From the NCBI RefSeq assembly GCF_003865035.1, contig NZ_BHVZ01000014.1:372001-436000 (forward strand): a stretch of DNA of 64,000 nucleotides, given 5' to 3'. The translations under genes and the position numbers were made by a program. The notes under the pieces are model-generated. The model ran no database searches. It was not told the origin of the DNA and saw only the letters and a list, made by a program, of their open reading frames with translations. Positions within the stretch are counted from its first letter, which is position 1. Each line of letters begins with the position of its first letter. This document shows positions 1 through 7,842 of the stretch, piece after piece. The DNA comes from Anaerotignum faecicola (GTDB lineage Bacteria > Bacillota > Clostridia > Lachnospirales > Anaerotignaceae).

Positions 1-75
1 AAGAGAATAACCGAGGGCGTTCATCGGAAACGGTGAGCGCCTTTCGTGTCATGGAATACGGGGAGGAGGATGCGC

Positions 76-432
76 GTGAAAGAAATGGGAAAGCGGCTCA
101 AGGGGCTAAGAGAGAGCATGGGGCTGTCACAGATGAAAATGGCGGAGATTTTGGGATTGAAACAGCCCAGTATTAACCGCTATGAGCAGGGAACAGCAAC
201 ACCAACGGTTGAAAATCTGAGAAAATATGCGGACTATTTTGACGTGTCTATGGATTACATCTTTGCTCGCACGGATAACCCCGAAGGAAAATTGTATGCA
301 CATCAGCCGAAGGCTCTGGCAGGTAATAGGGAGATGCGGCAGTTTATTGAGCTGTGCTTTGACCCCAGTTCACCGTATAACGAAAGGCTGAAGGAAACGA
401 TGCTGCGGATGCTGGAGGAAATGCAGGAGTGA
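76..432 (+). CDS. XRE-family helix-turn-helix regulator
   Basis: DNA-binding regulator of about 118 residues with an N-terminal Cro/C1-type HTH: the segment around GLSQMKMAEILGLKQPSINRYEQG has the usual Q-x-x-(A/M)-A-x-x-x-G helix pattern followed by the SINRYE recognition helix. The C-terminal half is short, acidic and unrecognised, so the signal or partner cannot be given. I place the start at the GTG at 76 because GGAGGAGG ends six bases before it; the frame is open back to a GTG at 46 and there is an ATG at 70, but both sit on or before that Shine-Dalgarno. It lies alone at the left edge and its target is unknown. Confidence 0.85.
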   Translation: MKEMGKRLKGLRESMGLSQMKMAEILGLKQPSINRYEQGTATPTVENLRKYADYFDVSMDYIFARTDNPEGKLYAHQPKALAGNREMRQFIELCFDPSSPYNERLKETMLRMLEEMQE

Positions 433-651
433 GCTTCGGGGGCTACAGCTTAGAATGTGCTCCTATAGGATTGTTCTTAAACCATCGGCTTTATTGGCAG
501 ATATTTATTTCAATTTATCGCAGTTTTTAAAATTTGTTGCAAAATTAGGGCTTCTACTTCTTGTATAACGACCGGTATCATGATACATTTGATGTAGATT
601 CGAATATATGGAAGAAAGAGATATAATAGAAATAAATAGAGGGAGAGAACA

Positions 652-1776
652 ATGAAAATTTCAAAAAAAGATGCATTGCTGTGGTTTTCCTTTTTTGCAC
701 AGTTGGACGAGGAGGAAGAGCTGCTACCGAAGCAGATGGAACTGGTTTATGCGACCTTTGCGCAGATTGAGGATGCCATTGATGCGAGAAACGAGAAGCT
801 GATGGCGGAAATCAAGGGGCTGAAATCTATTGGCGGCAGAACCTATTTTGTCGGTCCGGAGGAAAAATTCGCCAAGGGCTGCCGTTCCTGCATGACGGGG
901 ACAGGCTTGACTGCCATTCGTAAGACGAACAAATGCAACATCCAGTGCAAATTTTGCTATAACTACGGCGAGCTGGAGGACTGTATGCCCATCGGAGAGG
1001 GGCTTTGGGAAATCGGCGGCACGAAGTTTTACGAACGGGATTTAGACCTGTTGCTTTCCATTCAGGAGAAGCCGACAGGGATTTCCTATGTTTACTTAGA
1101 GCCATTTATGGAGATTGAAAAATACTACGGTATCATCCGAAAATTCCACGAAGCAGGGATTCATCAGCACATGTATACCAACGGCACGCTGGCGACAGAA
1201 GAAAATCTGAAGGCATTAGGTGAGGCAGGTCTGGATGAGCTGCGGTTCAATCTGGGGGCAAGCAATGCTTCCGATAAGGTAATTGAAGCGATTGCGACAG
1301 CAAAGAAATATATCAGATATGTCGGGATTGAAACGCCTATGACACCCGAATATTTTGAAGCATTTATGCAGAAAAAGGATAAGATTCTGGCAACAGGCGT
1401 GGATTTCATGAACTGTGCGGAGCTGCATCTGAACAACAATAACATCTGGAATTACGAAGGAGAAAACATGTACGTCTATCGACAGGGGTATGTTTCTCCC
1501 ATCCGGAGCAGAGAGCTGACCTTCAAGCTGATGAAGCTGGCGGACGAGGAAGGCTGGAATGTTGCGGTGCATGACTGTTCCAACCGCACGAAATTTGCCC
1601 GCGGGCTGAATCTGAAGGGCAAGGAAGGCGGTTGGTTCGGCGCAAGCAGCTACGGCTCTGAATTCAGCAGACCGCCCTTTGCAGTGTTCCTGCCGATTTT
1701 GCAGGACGAAAATTTCCAATTTTTAGAGGAAGAGGAGCTGCCCGAAGGCTACAGACCGGGCGAATTGTTCTTCTAA
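652..1776 (+). CDS. Radical SAM domain protein
   Basis: Predicted radical S-adenosylmethionine enzyme, 374 residues. The cluster-binding motif C-x3-C-x2-C is at C95, C99 and C102 (KCNIQCKFCYNYG), followed by a barrel-like region with the segments YVYLEPFMEIE and YTNGTLA (the usual GGE-equivalent and strand-4 positions). Two further cysteines at C77 and C80 (CRSC) just before the motif could bind metal. About 70 N-terminal residues are helical and unrecognised. The substrate cannot be inferred: the gene is monocistronic, with a probable -10 TATAAT at 622-627 and GGGAGAG before the ATG. Sure of the superfamily, not of the reaction. Confidence 0.85.
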   Translation: MKISKKDALLWFSFFAQLDEEEELLPKQMELVYATFAQIEDAIDARNEKLMAEIKGLKSIGGRTYFVGPEEKFAKGCRSCMTGTGLTAIRKTNKCNIQCKFCYNYGELEDCMPIGEGLWEIGGTKFYERDLDLLLSIQEKPTGISYVYLEPFMEIEKYYGIIRKFHEAGIHQHMYTNGTLATEENLKALGEAGLDELRFNLGASNASDKVIEAIATAKKYIRYVGIETPMTPEYFEAFMQKKDKILATGVDFMNCAELHLNNNNIWNYEGENMYVYRQGYVSPIRSRELTFKLMKLADEEGWNVAVHDCSNRTKFARGLNLKGKEGGWFGASSYGSEFSRPPFAVFLPILQDENFQFLEEEELPEGYRPGELFF

Positions 1777-1784
1777 AAAAGCAA

Positions 1785-1845
1785 ATAAAAAAGCACTTGA
1801 ATTCGTATTTTTGGATACGGGTTTCAAGTGCTTTCTTTTTGTTTT
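1785..1845. terminator. Hairpin between convergent genes
   Basis: Inverted repeat AAAGCACTTGAA / TTTCAAGTGCTTT with A and T runs on either side, placed between the convergent radical SAM and MBL-fold genes. It can act as a terminator in both directions. Confidence 0.8.
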
Positions 1846-1846
1846 T

Positions 1847-2740
1847 TTATTCTGCGGAAACGGTTTTCCAAAGCAGAAGGGCATCCTCTACATAACATTC
1901 CAGCTTTCCTTGGTCAACTAAATAGGAAAGATAGGAACGAACTGTGCTGCCAATGAGGACATATTGGCTATAATCCATCGTTAATGCAAACCGTTCGAAC
2001 ACTCGCTTGAGAATCAGCTCAAAGTGCAGCGGCTCCCTGCAGATTTCCAGAAGTGCATCCAGAATTTCCTGCATCTTTTTACGGTTTGCGTCTGCCAAAG
2101 GTTTGATATCCTCCGTCGGCTCCGCATGTGCAGGAATGAACAGCCTGCCCTCCAGCTTTTCTATCATATCCAGCGTTTCAAGCTGTGCCGCAATATCATA
2201 GAAAAAGGAGATATGATATTTTTCAAGGATATTTTCTCCAAACACGCAGTCTGCCATAAAATAAACATCGTCGGGTGTTTTCACGCCGATCATGTCCCAG
2301 AAATGCCCCGGCAGGCGGAAATATTCCATGCCCGCAGGCAAAGGCGCATCGGCGATATCCTGCCCCTTGGAGGGTGTTGCCATGAGGAATTTATTCCGCA
2401 GCTTTTTGAAGGGATAGCCGCCGTAAAGGAAGGATGGCTCAAGCATCGGGTGCTCCACAATCGCCAGCTCCATGGGTGTGGTATAGACGGCGCAGTTAAG
2501 CCGATTCTGCAGCAGGGTATTGCCGCCGTCATGGTCGGCGTTGGAATGGGTGTTGATGATTGCGGTCAGCTTCCAGCCCTGTGCATCCAGAATTTTCTGG
2601 ATTTTTCTGCCGGCATCCTTATCGTTTCCGCTGTCGATCAGCCAGATATCGTCATCGCTTACGCGATAAACGCCGATTTTGGAAGGGGCATTGATGTAAT
2701 AGGTATTTTCTGCGACCTGCACCAGTTCATACATGGGCAA
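1847..2740 (-). CDS. MBL-fold metallo-hydrolase
   Basis: Metallo-beta-lactamase-fold protein of 297 residues. The metal motif is THSNADH at residues 64-70, which keeps H65, D69 and H70 but has Asn where the second His of the classical HxHxDH would be. Further ligand positions are plausible in GHFWDM and in the HAEP segment near residue 200. The C-terminal 80 residues look like an added winged-helix-type domain, as in the LACTB2/hydrolase subgroup. The substrate is unknown. It reads in the same direction as the aldolase gene upstream but is separated from it by the hairpin element at 2768-2915, so co-transcription is uncertain. Confidence 0.8.
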   Translation of the reverse strand: MPMYELVQVAENTYYINAPSKIGVYRVSDDDIWLIDSGNDKDAGRKIQKILDAQGWKLTAIINTHSNADHDGGNTLLQNRLNCAVYTTPMELAIVEHPMLEPSFLYGGYPFKKLRNKFLMATPSKGQDIADAPLPAGMEYFRLPGHFWDMIGVKTPDDVYFMADCVFGENILEKYHISFFYDIAAQLETLDMIEKLEGRLFIPAHAEPTEDIKPLADANRKKMQEILDALLEICREPLHFELILKRVFERFALTMDYSQYVLIGSTVRSYLSYLVDQGKLECYVEDALLLWKTVSAE

Positions 2741-2767
2741 AACCTCCTTTATCCTTTATTAAAAAAT

Positions 2768-2915
2768 AAGACCTTGGGGACGCTTGTCCCCAATACCCCT
2801 ACTGGGGTATGATACCCCAGACCCCCGTTTGCAGAACCATGTACATGGTTCTGCGGTATCGGGTCAAGGGGATGATCCCCTTGCGGGAGATTGAGAGCAG
2901 AGCCCTCAAGGTCTT
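2768..2915. repeat. 148-bp stacked-hairpin intergenic element
   Basis: Bounded by a 9-bp inverted repeat, AAGACCTTG (2768-2776) and CAAGGTCTT (2907-2915). Inside are consecutive perfect inverted repeats: TTGGGGAC/GTCCCCAA (2774-2793), CTGGGGTAT/ATACCCCAG (2802-2820), a 24-bp palindrome at 2831-2854 (arms GCAGAACCATGT), and CAAGGGGAT/ATCCCCTTG (2865-2883). It has no coding capacity. It resembles miniature mobile or REP-like elements in architecture, and on the minus strand it would sit in the aldolase-to-hydrolase transcript. Confidence 0.7.
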
Positions 2916-2923
2916 TAAGATGT

Positions 2924-3871
2924 TTAGTTCATAGAATCTGTAGAGCCGATGACATTTTTGATTTTGTCCTCAACCAGCTCCTGAATCAGCGCTCTGCCTG
3001 CGCCCAGATAGCCGCGAGGGTCAAATGCCGCAGGCTCATCCCCGAAGGATTTGCGAACAGCAGCAGTCATTGCCAGTCTCAGGTCAGTATCCATGTTGAT
3101 TTTGCAGACAGCCATGGAAGATGCCTTGCGCAGCATTTCCGCAGGAATCCCTTTTGCGCCCGCAATGTTTCCGCCGTATTCGTTGCACATTGCAACACAT
3201 CTCTGGTCAACAGAGGATGCACCGTGCAGAACGATGGGGTAGTTATGGAAGCCTGCCGCCTCCAGCTTTTCTGTGATGGTTGCCAGTCTGTCAAAGTCCA
3301 GCTTTGCCTCGCCCTTGAATTTATAAGCACCATGGCTTGTGCCGATGGCAATCGCGAGGGAATCCACACCGGTGCGTTTTACGAAATCAACTGCCTGATC
3401 GGGATCAGTGTAGGTTGCGTGTGCCGCATCTACGTTAACCTCATCCTCAACGCCTGCCAGCTTGCCCAGCTCTGCCTCAACCACGATACCTCTTTCATGG
3501 GCGTATTCTACGATTTTCTTTGTCTGTGCCACGTTTTCCTCATACTCCAGATGGGAACCGTCAAACATGACAGATGTGAAACCGTATTCGATACAGTCTT
3601 TACATACTTCAAAATCGGAGCCATGATCCAGATGCAGTGCAATATCCAGACCGGTTTCTTCGATTGCGGCATCCACCATTGCCTTCAGATATTTGGGATG
3701 CGCATATTTCAGAGCAGATTTGGAAACCTGCAGGATGACAGCGGAATTCTGCGCCTTTGCCGCAGCTACGACACCTTGGATGATTTCCATGTTATTGATG
3801 TTGAACGCACCGATGGCATAGCCGCCCTCAAATGCCTTTTCAAACATTTTTTTTGTTGTTACCAAAGCCAT
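2924..3871 (-). CDS. fba: Class II fructose-1,6-bisphosphate aldolase
   Basis: Zinc-dependent aldolase of glycolysis and gluconeogenesis, splitting fructose-1,6-bisphosphate into glyceraldehyde-3-phosphate and dihydroxyacetone phosphate; cytoplasmic. 315 residues, slightly longer than the 285-310 usual for this family. The signature LHLDHG at 79-84 carries the catalytic Asp and a zinc His; further zinc/phosphate-binding segments are AELG, GTSHGAYK and LHGASS. NMDTDLR in the C-terminal third matches the NxxTDLR dihydroxyacetone-phosphate loop. Tagatose-bisphosphate aldolase (GatY/KbaY) is a close alternative, but no galactitol or tagatose genes are nearby. Start ATG at 3871 follows AGAGAGGTG. 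Confidence 0.93.
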   Translation of the reverse strand: MALVTTKKMFEKAFEGGYAIGAFNINNMEIIQGVVAAAKAQNSAVILQVSKSALKYAHPKYLKAMVDAAIEETGLDIALHLDHGSDFEVCKDCIEYGFTSVMFDGSHLEYEENVAQTKKIVEYAHERGIVVEAELGKLAGVEDEVNVDAAHATYTDPDQAVDFVKRTGVDSLAIAIGTSHGAYKFKGEAKLDFDRLATITEKLEAAGFHNYPIVLHGASSVDQRCVAMCNEYGGNIAGAKGIPAEMLRKASSMAVCKINMDTDLRLAMTAAVRKSFGDEPAAFDPRGYLGAGRALIQELVEDKIKNVIGSTDSMN

Positions 3872-3993
3872 ATAAAGACACCTCTCTTGAATTATTTTGG
3901 GTTTGCATTTAGCATTGCCTTATATTAGAATTATAATACGGTAATAGATTTGTGACAAGGCATTTGCACGGAAAAGATTGGGGGCATGGAAAA

Positions 3994-4452
3994 ATGAAAG
4001 CAATTCTGGCGATTCTGACAGTTCTGGGGATAGACCTTTCCTCGAAGGAGTGGGCAGAGAAAAACCTGCCGCTCAATAAAAAACGGGAAATTGTCAAAGA
4101 TCACCTCTATTTCTGGCACATAAAGAACAGAGGCATAGCATATAATAGATTCAGCGGAAGAAGAAAGGGAATCCTTCTTGCCACGGGCGTGCTGCTTGCC
4201 TTTTACGGCGGTCTGCTGGTGCGGATTTTACGCGGCAAAGGGGAAAGACGGCTTGCCCTTCCGCTTGCCCTGACTCTGGGCGGCGGTGCGGCAAATTTCT
4301 GGGAGCGGCTCAGAAAAGGGCGCGTGACGGATTTTCTATTCATCCCCGTGAAGGGGAAAAATGCCCCGATTTTCAACATTGCGGATGTTTCGATTGTCGT
4401 TGGTGCGCTCTGGATGACAGTGATTCCGTTTCTCAAAAATAAGAAAAAATGA
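3994..4452 (+). CDS. lspA: Signal peptidase II family protein (LspA-like)
   Basis: Lipoprotein signal peptidase homologue, 152 residues with about four membrane helices. It keeps the family landmarks: an early helix with GIDLSSKEW, the KNRGIAYNRF box (canonical NxGxAF), GGGAANFWERLRKGRVTDF containing the first catalytic Asp, and FNIADVSI containing the second. The boxes are somewhat divergent from typical LspA, so it may be a paralogue and not the housekeeping enzyme. ATG at 3994 is chosen because GGGGGC precedes it and the frame upstream is not hydrophobic. It would release signal peptides from lipoproteins, several of which are encoded in this window. Confidence 0.8.
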   Translation: MKAILAILTVLGIDLSSKEWAEKNLPLNKKREIVKDHLYFWHIKNRGIAYNRFSGRRKGILLATGVLLAFYGGLLVRILRGKGERRLALPLALTLGGGAANFWERLRKGRVTDFLFIPVKGKNAPIFNIADVSIVVGALWMTVIPFLKNKKK

Positions 4453-4460
4453 TTTTACTG

Positions 4461-4489
4461 TTGCCTAACATGGGCGATTGTAGTATAAT
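4461..4489 (+). promoter_or_regulatory. Sigma-A promoter of the 6S RNA
   Basis: TTGCCT (4461-4466), 17-bp spacer, TATAAT (4484-4489). The predicted start is about 4496, exactly where the 6S-like closing stem begins. Confidence 0.75.
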
Positions 4490-4495
4490 CAGTAC

Positions 4496-4690
4496 AGAAA
4501 TCCTGAAATGCACGACAACTTGCTATATTTGAACCTACATTACTGACTCGGGATTCCTATAAACAGCGGATATGTCAGGCCCCAAGATAATTCCCTTTGG
4601 GCGGGGGAAGGCAGATTCCGAGGTTGCGGAAACCCACCTGGCTTAGGCTAGGTGTCAAGGGGCAAGACCGGCATTTCGGGGTTATTTTTT
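4496..4690 (+). ncRNA. ssrS: Probable 6S RNA
   Basis: Non-coding RNA of about 195 nt that sequesters sigma-A RNA polymerase in stationary phase. The ends pair in a long stem: ATCCTGAAATGC near 4500 with GCATTTCGGGGTT near 4673-4685, followed by a T run. The middle is an extended, mostly double-stranded rod with an open central region (around TTTGAACCTACATT and the opposing GATTCC strand), which is the promoter-mimic shape of 6S. A strong promoter sits directly upstream and no ORF fits. An SRP RNA was considered but the GNAR-tetraloop/asymmetric-loop signature is not evident. Identification is by structure and recalled sequence similarity, not by a model search. Confidence 0.7.
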
Positions 4691-4726
4691 TACGTTAAAA
4701 TAGAAATAGAGTATCAGCAGAGAACT

Positions 4727-4753
4727 GAACCGCCGGAAGGCGGTTCTTTTTTT
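4727..4753 (+). terminator. Intrinsic terminator
   Basis: GAACCGCC-GGAA-GGCGGTTC followed by seven T. It lies between the 6S RNA and the SpoIID-like gene and can stop 6S read-through. Confidence 0.85.
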
Positions 4754-4794
4754 GCTACAGATGTATATACTTGTACCGATAAGGAGTTGGTACA

Positions 4795-7071
4795 ATGAAA
4801 AAATACATATTATTGGGCGGTCTGCTGCTGCTTTCCCTTTCTGCATGCGGTACGGAGCGACCGGCAGAGCGCGCAAAGGTGGGGCAGATTGGTGCAGAGA
4901 GCTCCGTCAGTCGGGAAATGGCGGCGAAAACGATTGCCTTAGCGTTTTATACGAATCAGGAATTGGATGAAATGGAAACGAAGCTGAATTTTTCTGACCT
5001 TTCAGTGGAGGACTGGGCATATCCTTATATTCAAGGCTGTGTGGAGCAGGGCTTTTTCGCAGGCAGTGAGGAAGGAACCTTTCGTCCGCAGGCGGATTTG
5101 ACGCTTTGGGAGGCACAGGCATTGATGGACAGGCTTGCGCCCGATTACAACAGCCGCATTGTGCTGACGGCGGAGAATAAAAACATGGCGGTTTCCTATG
5201 AGCTTTGGGTGCAGCTTTTGGAAACGGCGCTTAAGGCAAGGCGCGGAGAGGACAGCCTTTATTCCTATGGGATTCAAACGGAAAATGCGGTGGTTCTGGA
5301 TGCGGATGGGCTTTGCGATATGGGCAGATTTACTGCGGCAGGCATAGATTTAACGCCCTATGCCGCAAGCCGCATTACCTTTCTGGAAAAGGATGGGGAA
5401 ATCCTTGCGCTGCTGACGGTAGAAGCCGCTTCGCCTGTGGTGAAAAATATCTATTGCAGGCAGGAAAAAGGTGCGCTTTTTCTGGAAACGGGGGAGGGTG
5501 CGGCGATGCTTGCCTATGGAAAGGCACTTGATGAGGGAATTTATGATGTAAAACTGGAAAACGGTAAGGTCGCAGAGGTGACGGCAGCGGAATCTGTCGG
5601 AGGCTGCACCGTGAAGCGCGTGGACGGAGAAACGCTGTATCTGGCGGAGCGGGGCGAGCTGCCTTGGGCGGAAGCGGCAAGGGTTTATGATGCGGCAGGA
5701 GAAGAAATCGCAAAGGCGGATTTTACTGATTTGATTTGCGGCACGGATTGCGGCGAATTTTTTGAAAAGGACGGGGAAATCTGTGCGGCGGTGATTCGTA
5801 CTCCTGCGGTTCTGGAGCGGATGCGTGTCCTTCTGAAGGGGGCGGAGCAGAAAACCGTAACCCTTTCCGCGGAGAATGGCTTTACGCTTTCCAATGGAAC
5901 AAATGAGAAGCATTTTTTACCCGAAGGAAAGGCGGTTCTGACAGCCGATTTGCCTTGGTTTTCGCATGGCATTGTGACGGCAACGGCAGAAACACCGATT
6001 CGTGTGGCATTTGCAGACGGAACAGCGTATCAATATGAAGGCACGATTGAATTGGAACGGCGCGGCGCAGATAGCCTTGCTGTTATCAATGAACTGTCCT
6101 TGGAACGGTATCTGCTCGGCGTTGTGCCGCATGAAATGCCGACCTCCTTCGGACAGACGGCGTTGGAGGCGCAGGCAATTACGGCACGCAGCTATGCCTA
6201 TAATCAGTTTTATGCGAATACCTATTGTGCGTATGGCGCGCATGTGACCGATACCACCGCCAGTCAGGTGTATCTGGGCTATGCTGAAAATGAAACGGCG
6301 GCACAGGCAGTGAAAGCGACCGAGGGGATGTGCGCCGTAACGAAAACAGGTGCGGTGGCGCAGACCTATTTTTATTCCACCTCCTGTGGCTTCGGGGCAG
6401 GCAGTCAGGAGGTCTGGTCGAAGGACGGCAGCTTTTCCGGTAGGGAAAAATCCTATTTGCAGGCGCAGACCTACGGGGATTTTGCGCCGCCGCAGACAGA
6501 GGAGGAATGGCTTGCCTTCTGGCAGGATTGGAAGAAACAGGGGTACGATATGAATTCACCGTGGTATCGCTGGAAGGTGTATTTCAGTTGTGGACAGCTG
6601 ACAGAAATTTTGCAGAAAACTCTGGCGGAAAGCGCGAATTGCAGGATAGAAGGGAATCAAAATGATTTGGGCAGGCTGACAGGCATTGCGGTGACACGCA
6701 GAGGACAGGGTGGACTCGCAATGGAATTGCAGCTGACCTTTGAAAAGGGGATGGCAACGGTGAAAACGGAAAATGCTATCCGTAAGGTGCTTTCGCCAAC
6801 AAAAAGAACCCTTGGTGAGCCGATTTATCTGCAACGGAAGGGCGCAGAAGCCATGACGGGAAATGCTATGCTGCCAAGCGGATTTTTCGCAGTGAAGGAA
6901 ATGAAAAATGCGGAAGGAAAGCTGACGGGCGTGGCACTTTACGGCGGCGGAAACGGGCATGGCGTTGGACTGAGCCAGTATGGCGCGAAATATCTTGCGG
7001 AGCAGGGGAAAACGGCGGCGGAAATTATCGCATGCTATTTTCCGGGGACGAAGGTGGAAAAGGTGTTATAA
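4795..7071 (+). CDS. SLH- and SpoIID/LytB-domain lipoprotein
   Basis: Predicted exported peptidoglycan-active lipoprotein, 758 residues. Residues 1-20 form a lipoprotein signal peptide with lipobox LSAC. A single S-layer-homology-like repeat follows (about 60-115: FSDLSVEDWAYPYI, GFFAGSEEGTFRPQADLTLWEA). After a long beta-rich linker comes a SpoIID/LytB domain (about 400-758) with LERYLLGVVPHEMP, AQAITARSYA and the C-terminal GNGHGVGLSQYGA block. SpoIID is a lytic transglycosylase acting on glycan strands denuded of peptides; the catalytic-type Glu of the PHEMP motif is present. At roughly twice SpoIID length and with an SLH unit, it is more likely a vegetative or spore-surface wall enzyme than SpoIID itself. 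GGAG precedes the ATG. Confidence 0.85.
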   Translation: MKKYILLGGLLLLSLSACGTERPAERAKVGQIGAESSVSREMAAKTIALAFYTNQELDEMETKLNFSDLSVEDWAYPYIQGCVEQGFFAGSEEGTFRPQADLTLWEAQALMDRLAPDYNSRIVLTAENKNMAVSYELWVQLLETALKARRGEDSLYSYGIQTENAVVLDADGLCDMGRFTAAGIDLTPYAASRITFLEKDGEILALLTVEAASPVVKNIYCRQEKGALFLETGEGAAMLAYGKALDEGIYDVKLENGKVAEVTAAESVGGCTVKRVDGETLYLAERGELPWAEAARVYDAAGEEIAKADFTDLICGTDCGEFFEKDGEICAAVIRTPAVLERMRVLLKGAEQKTVTLSAENGFTLSNGTNEKHFLPEGKAVLTADLPWFSHGIVTATAETPIRVAFADGTAYQYEGTIELERRGADSLAVINELSLERYLLGVVPHEMPTSFGQTALEAQAITARSYAYNQFYANTYCAYGAHVTDTTASQVYLGYAENETAAQAVKATEGMCAVTKTGAVAQTYFYSTSCGFGAGSQEVWSKDGSFSGREKSYLQAQTYGDFAPPQTEEEWLAFWQDWKKQGYDMNSPWYRWKVYFSCGQLTEILQKTLAESANCRIEGNQNDLGRLTGIAVTRRGQGGLAMELQLTFEKGMATVKTENAIRKVLSPTKRTLGEPIYLQRKGAEAMTGNAMLPSGFFAVKEMKNAEGKLTGVALYGGGNGHGVGLSQYGAKYLAEQGKTAAEIIACYFPGTKVEKVL

Positions 7072-7185
7072 AGAGAGTGGGACTCGACTTTCTCTCTGAA
7101 AAAATCCGTAGTGGACTGAAAACAGTCCCTTTTCTGAAGAAGAAATGTGCTATCATAGGGCAGATGGCGGAAAGGAAGTGTTTTT

Positions 7186-7458
7186 ATGGCTATGGATGAA
7201 ATGAAAAGGCAGTTATTTGAACAGGAAAGATGGATTTACCGCTTGTCTGCCCTGAGCGGTCTGGTTTATATGCTAAGCAATTCTTTGCAGGCAGTTGAAA
7301 TGGACGGAAAGGATGATTATATCAATGCTGTCGGGTATATAAGCAGTTCCTTGTCAGAAACAGAATTGGCTCTGCAACAGCTATCCGAGGAAATGTTCAC
7401 ATCTTTCAGAGGTTGGAAAGCACAGACGTATGCGCTTTTGCAGGAATATCCTGTGTAA
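7186..7458 (+). CDS. Small hypothetical protein
   Basis: 90 residues, not recognised. It is mostly helical and weakly amphipathic, without a clear membrane span or metal motif. A good ribosome site (GGAAAGGAAG) precedes the ATG and a perfect terminator follows immediately, which supports it being a genuine monocistronic gene. Confidence 0.65.
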   Translation: MAMDEMKRQLFEQERWIYRLSALSGLVYMLSNSLQAVEMDGKDDYINAVGYISSSLSETELALQQLSEEMFTSFRGWKAQTYALLQEYPV

Positions 7459-7461
7459 AAG

Positions 7462-7487
7462 AAAAAAGTCCCATAAGGGACTTTTTT
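7462..7487 (+). terminator. Intrinsic terminator
   Basis: AAAGTCCC-ATAA-GGGACTTT with a T run, four bases after the 90-residue gene. Confidence 0.88.
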
Positions 7488-7504
7488 GTTGCAAGGAAAG
7501 TATA

Positions 7505-7533
7505 TTGTCGAAAAAAGGAATCCATGCTATGAT
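7505..7533 (+). promoter_or_regulatory. Promoter of the type I toxin mRNA
   Basis: TTGTCG, 17-bp spacer, TATGAT; it precedes the toxin ORF by about 65 bases. Confidence 0.6.
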
Positions 7534-7599
7534 GGATACATGGAAACCGTGACAGGTTTGGCTGACCTCCGATTTTAACTAAGGATTGGAGGTGGTGCT

Positions 7600-7686
7600 A
7601 TGAATACTTATGAAGTGTGGATGACCGTACTTACATTTGGCTTATTTTTGATAGCACTCCTCTCTTATATAGACAAGAGAAAATAA
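7600..7686 (+). CDS. Holin-like type I toxin peptide
   Basis: 28-residue hydrophobic peptide beginning MNTYEVWMTVLTFG and ending SYIDKRK: a short polar head, one membrane helix (about residues 8-23) and a charged tail. This matches the small holin-like toxin family found in Firmicutes type I toxin-antitoxin loci (Hol_Tox type, from memory). The Shine-Dalgarno GGAGGTGG is eight bases upstream. The peptide would insert in the membrane when its antisense RNA is depleted. The coding region is too short for ordinary gene callers. Confidence 0.8.
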   Translation: MNTYEVWMTVLTFGLFLIALLSYIDKRK

Positions 7687-7771
7687 AAAGGCTACCTGTC
7701 ATAGAACTTTGGACGGTTTAGACAGGTAGTCTTACCCCTGAGGTTGACCACAACGTGGCGGTTTCCTACTT
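7685..7771 (-). ncRNA. Predicted antisense antitoxin RNA
   Basis: Inferred RNA of about 87 nt reading toward the toxin gene and overlapping its stop codon and 3' region. Its promoter is at 7778-7805, and on this strand the hairpin CTACCTGTC/GACAGGTAG (7692-7729) is followed by CCTTTTTATTTT, a proper terminator. Convergent overlap at the 3' end is the usual layout of TxpA/RatA-like type I systems. Confidence 0.7.
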
Positions 7772-7777
7772 AGTTTT

Positions 7778-7805
7778 ATTATATCATAATATTTAGAATT
7801 GTAAA
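7778..7805 (-). promoter_or_regulatory. Promoter of the antitoxin RNA
   Basis: On the minus strand TTTACA (7805-7800), 16-bp spacer, TATAAT (7783-7778). It is close to consensus and stronger than the toxin promoter, as expected for an antitoxin RNA. Confidence 0.7.
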
Positions 7806-7842
7806 GCATGCACAGCGTTTGTGTGTGCTTTTTTTATCGCTT

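Noticed and set aside
4496..4690. SRP RNA as identity of the non-coding RNA
   Set aside because: The expected SRP helix 8 loop signature was not found, while the ends and rod shape fit 6S RNA.
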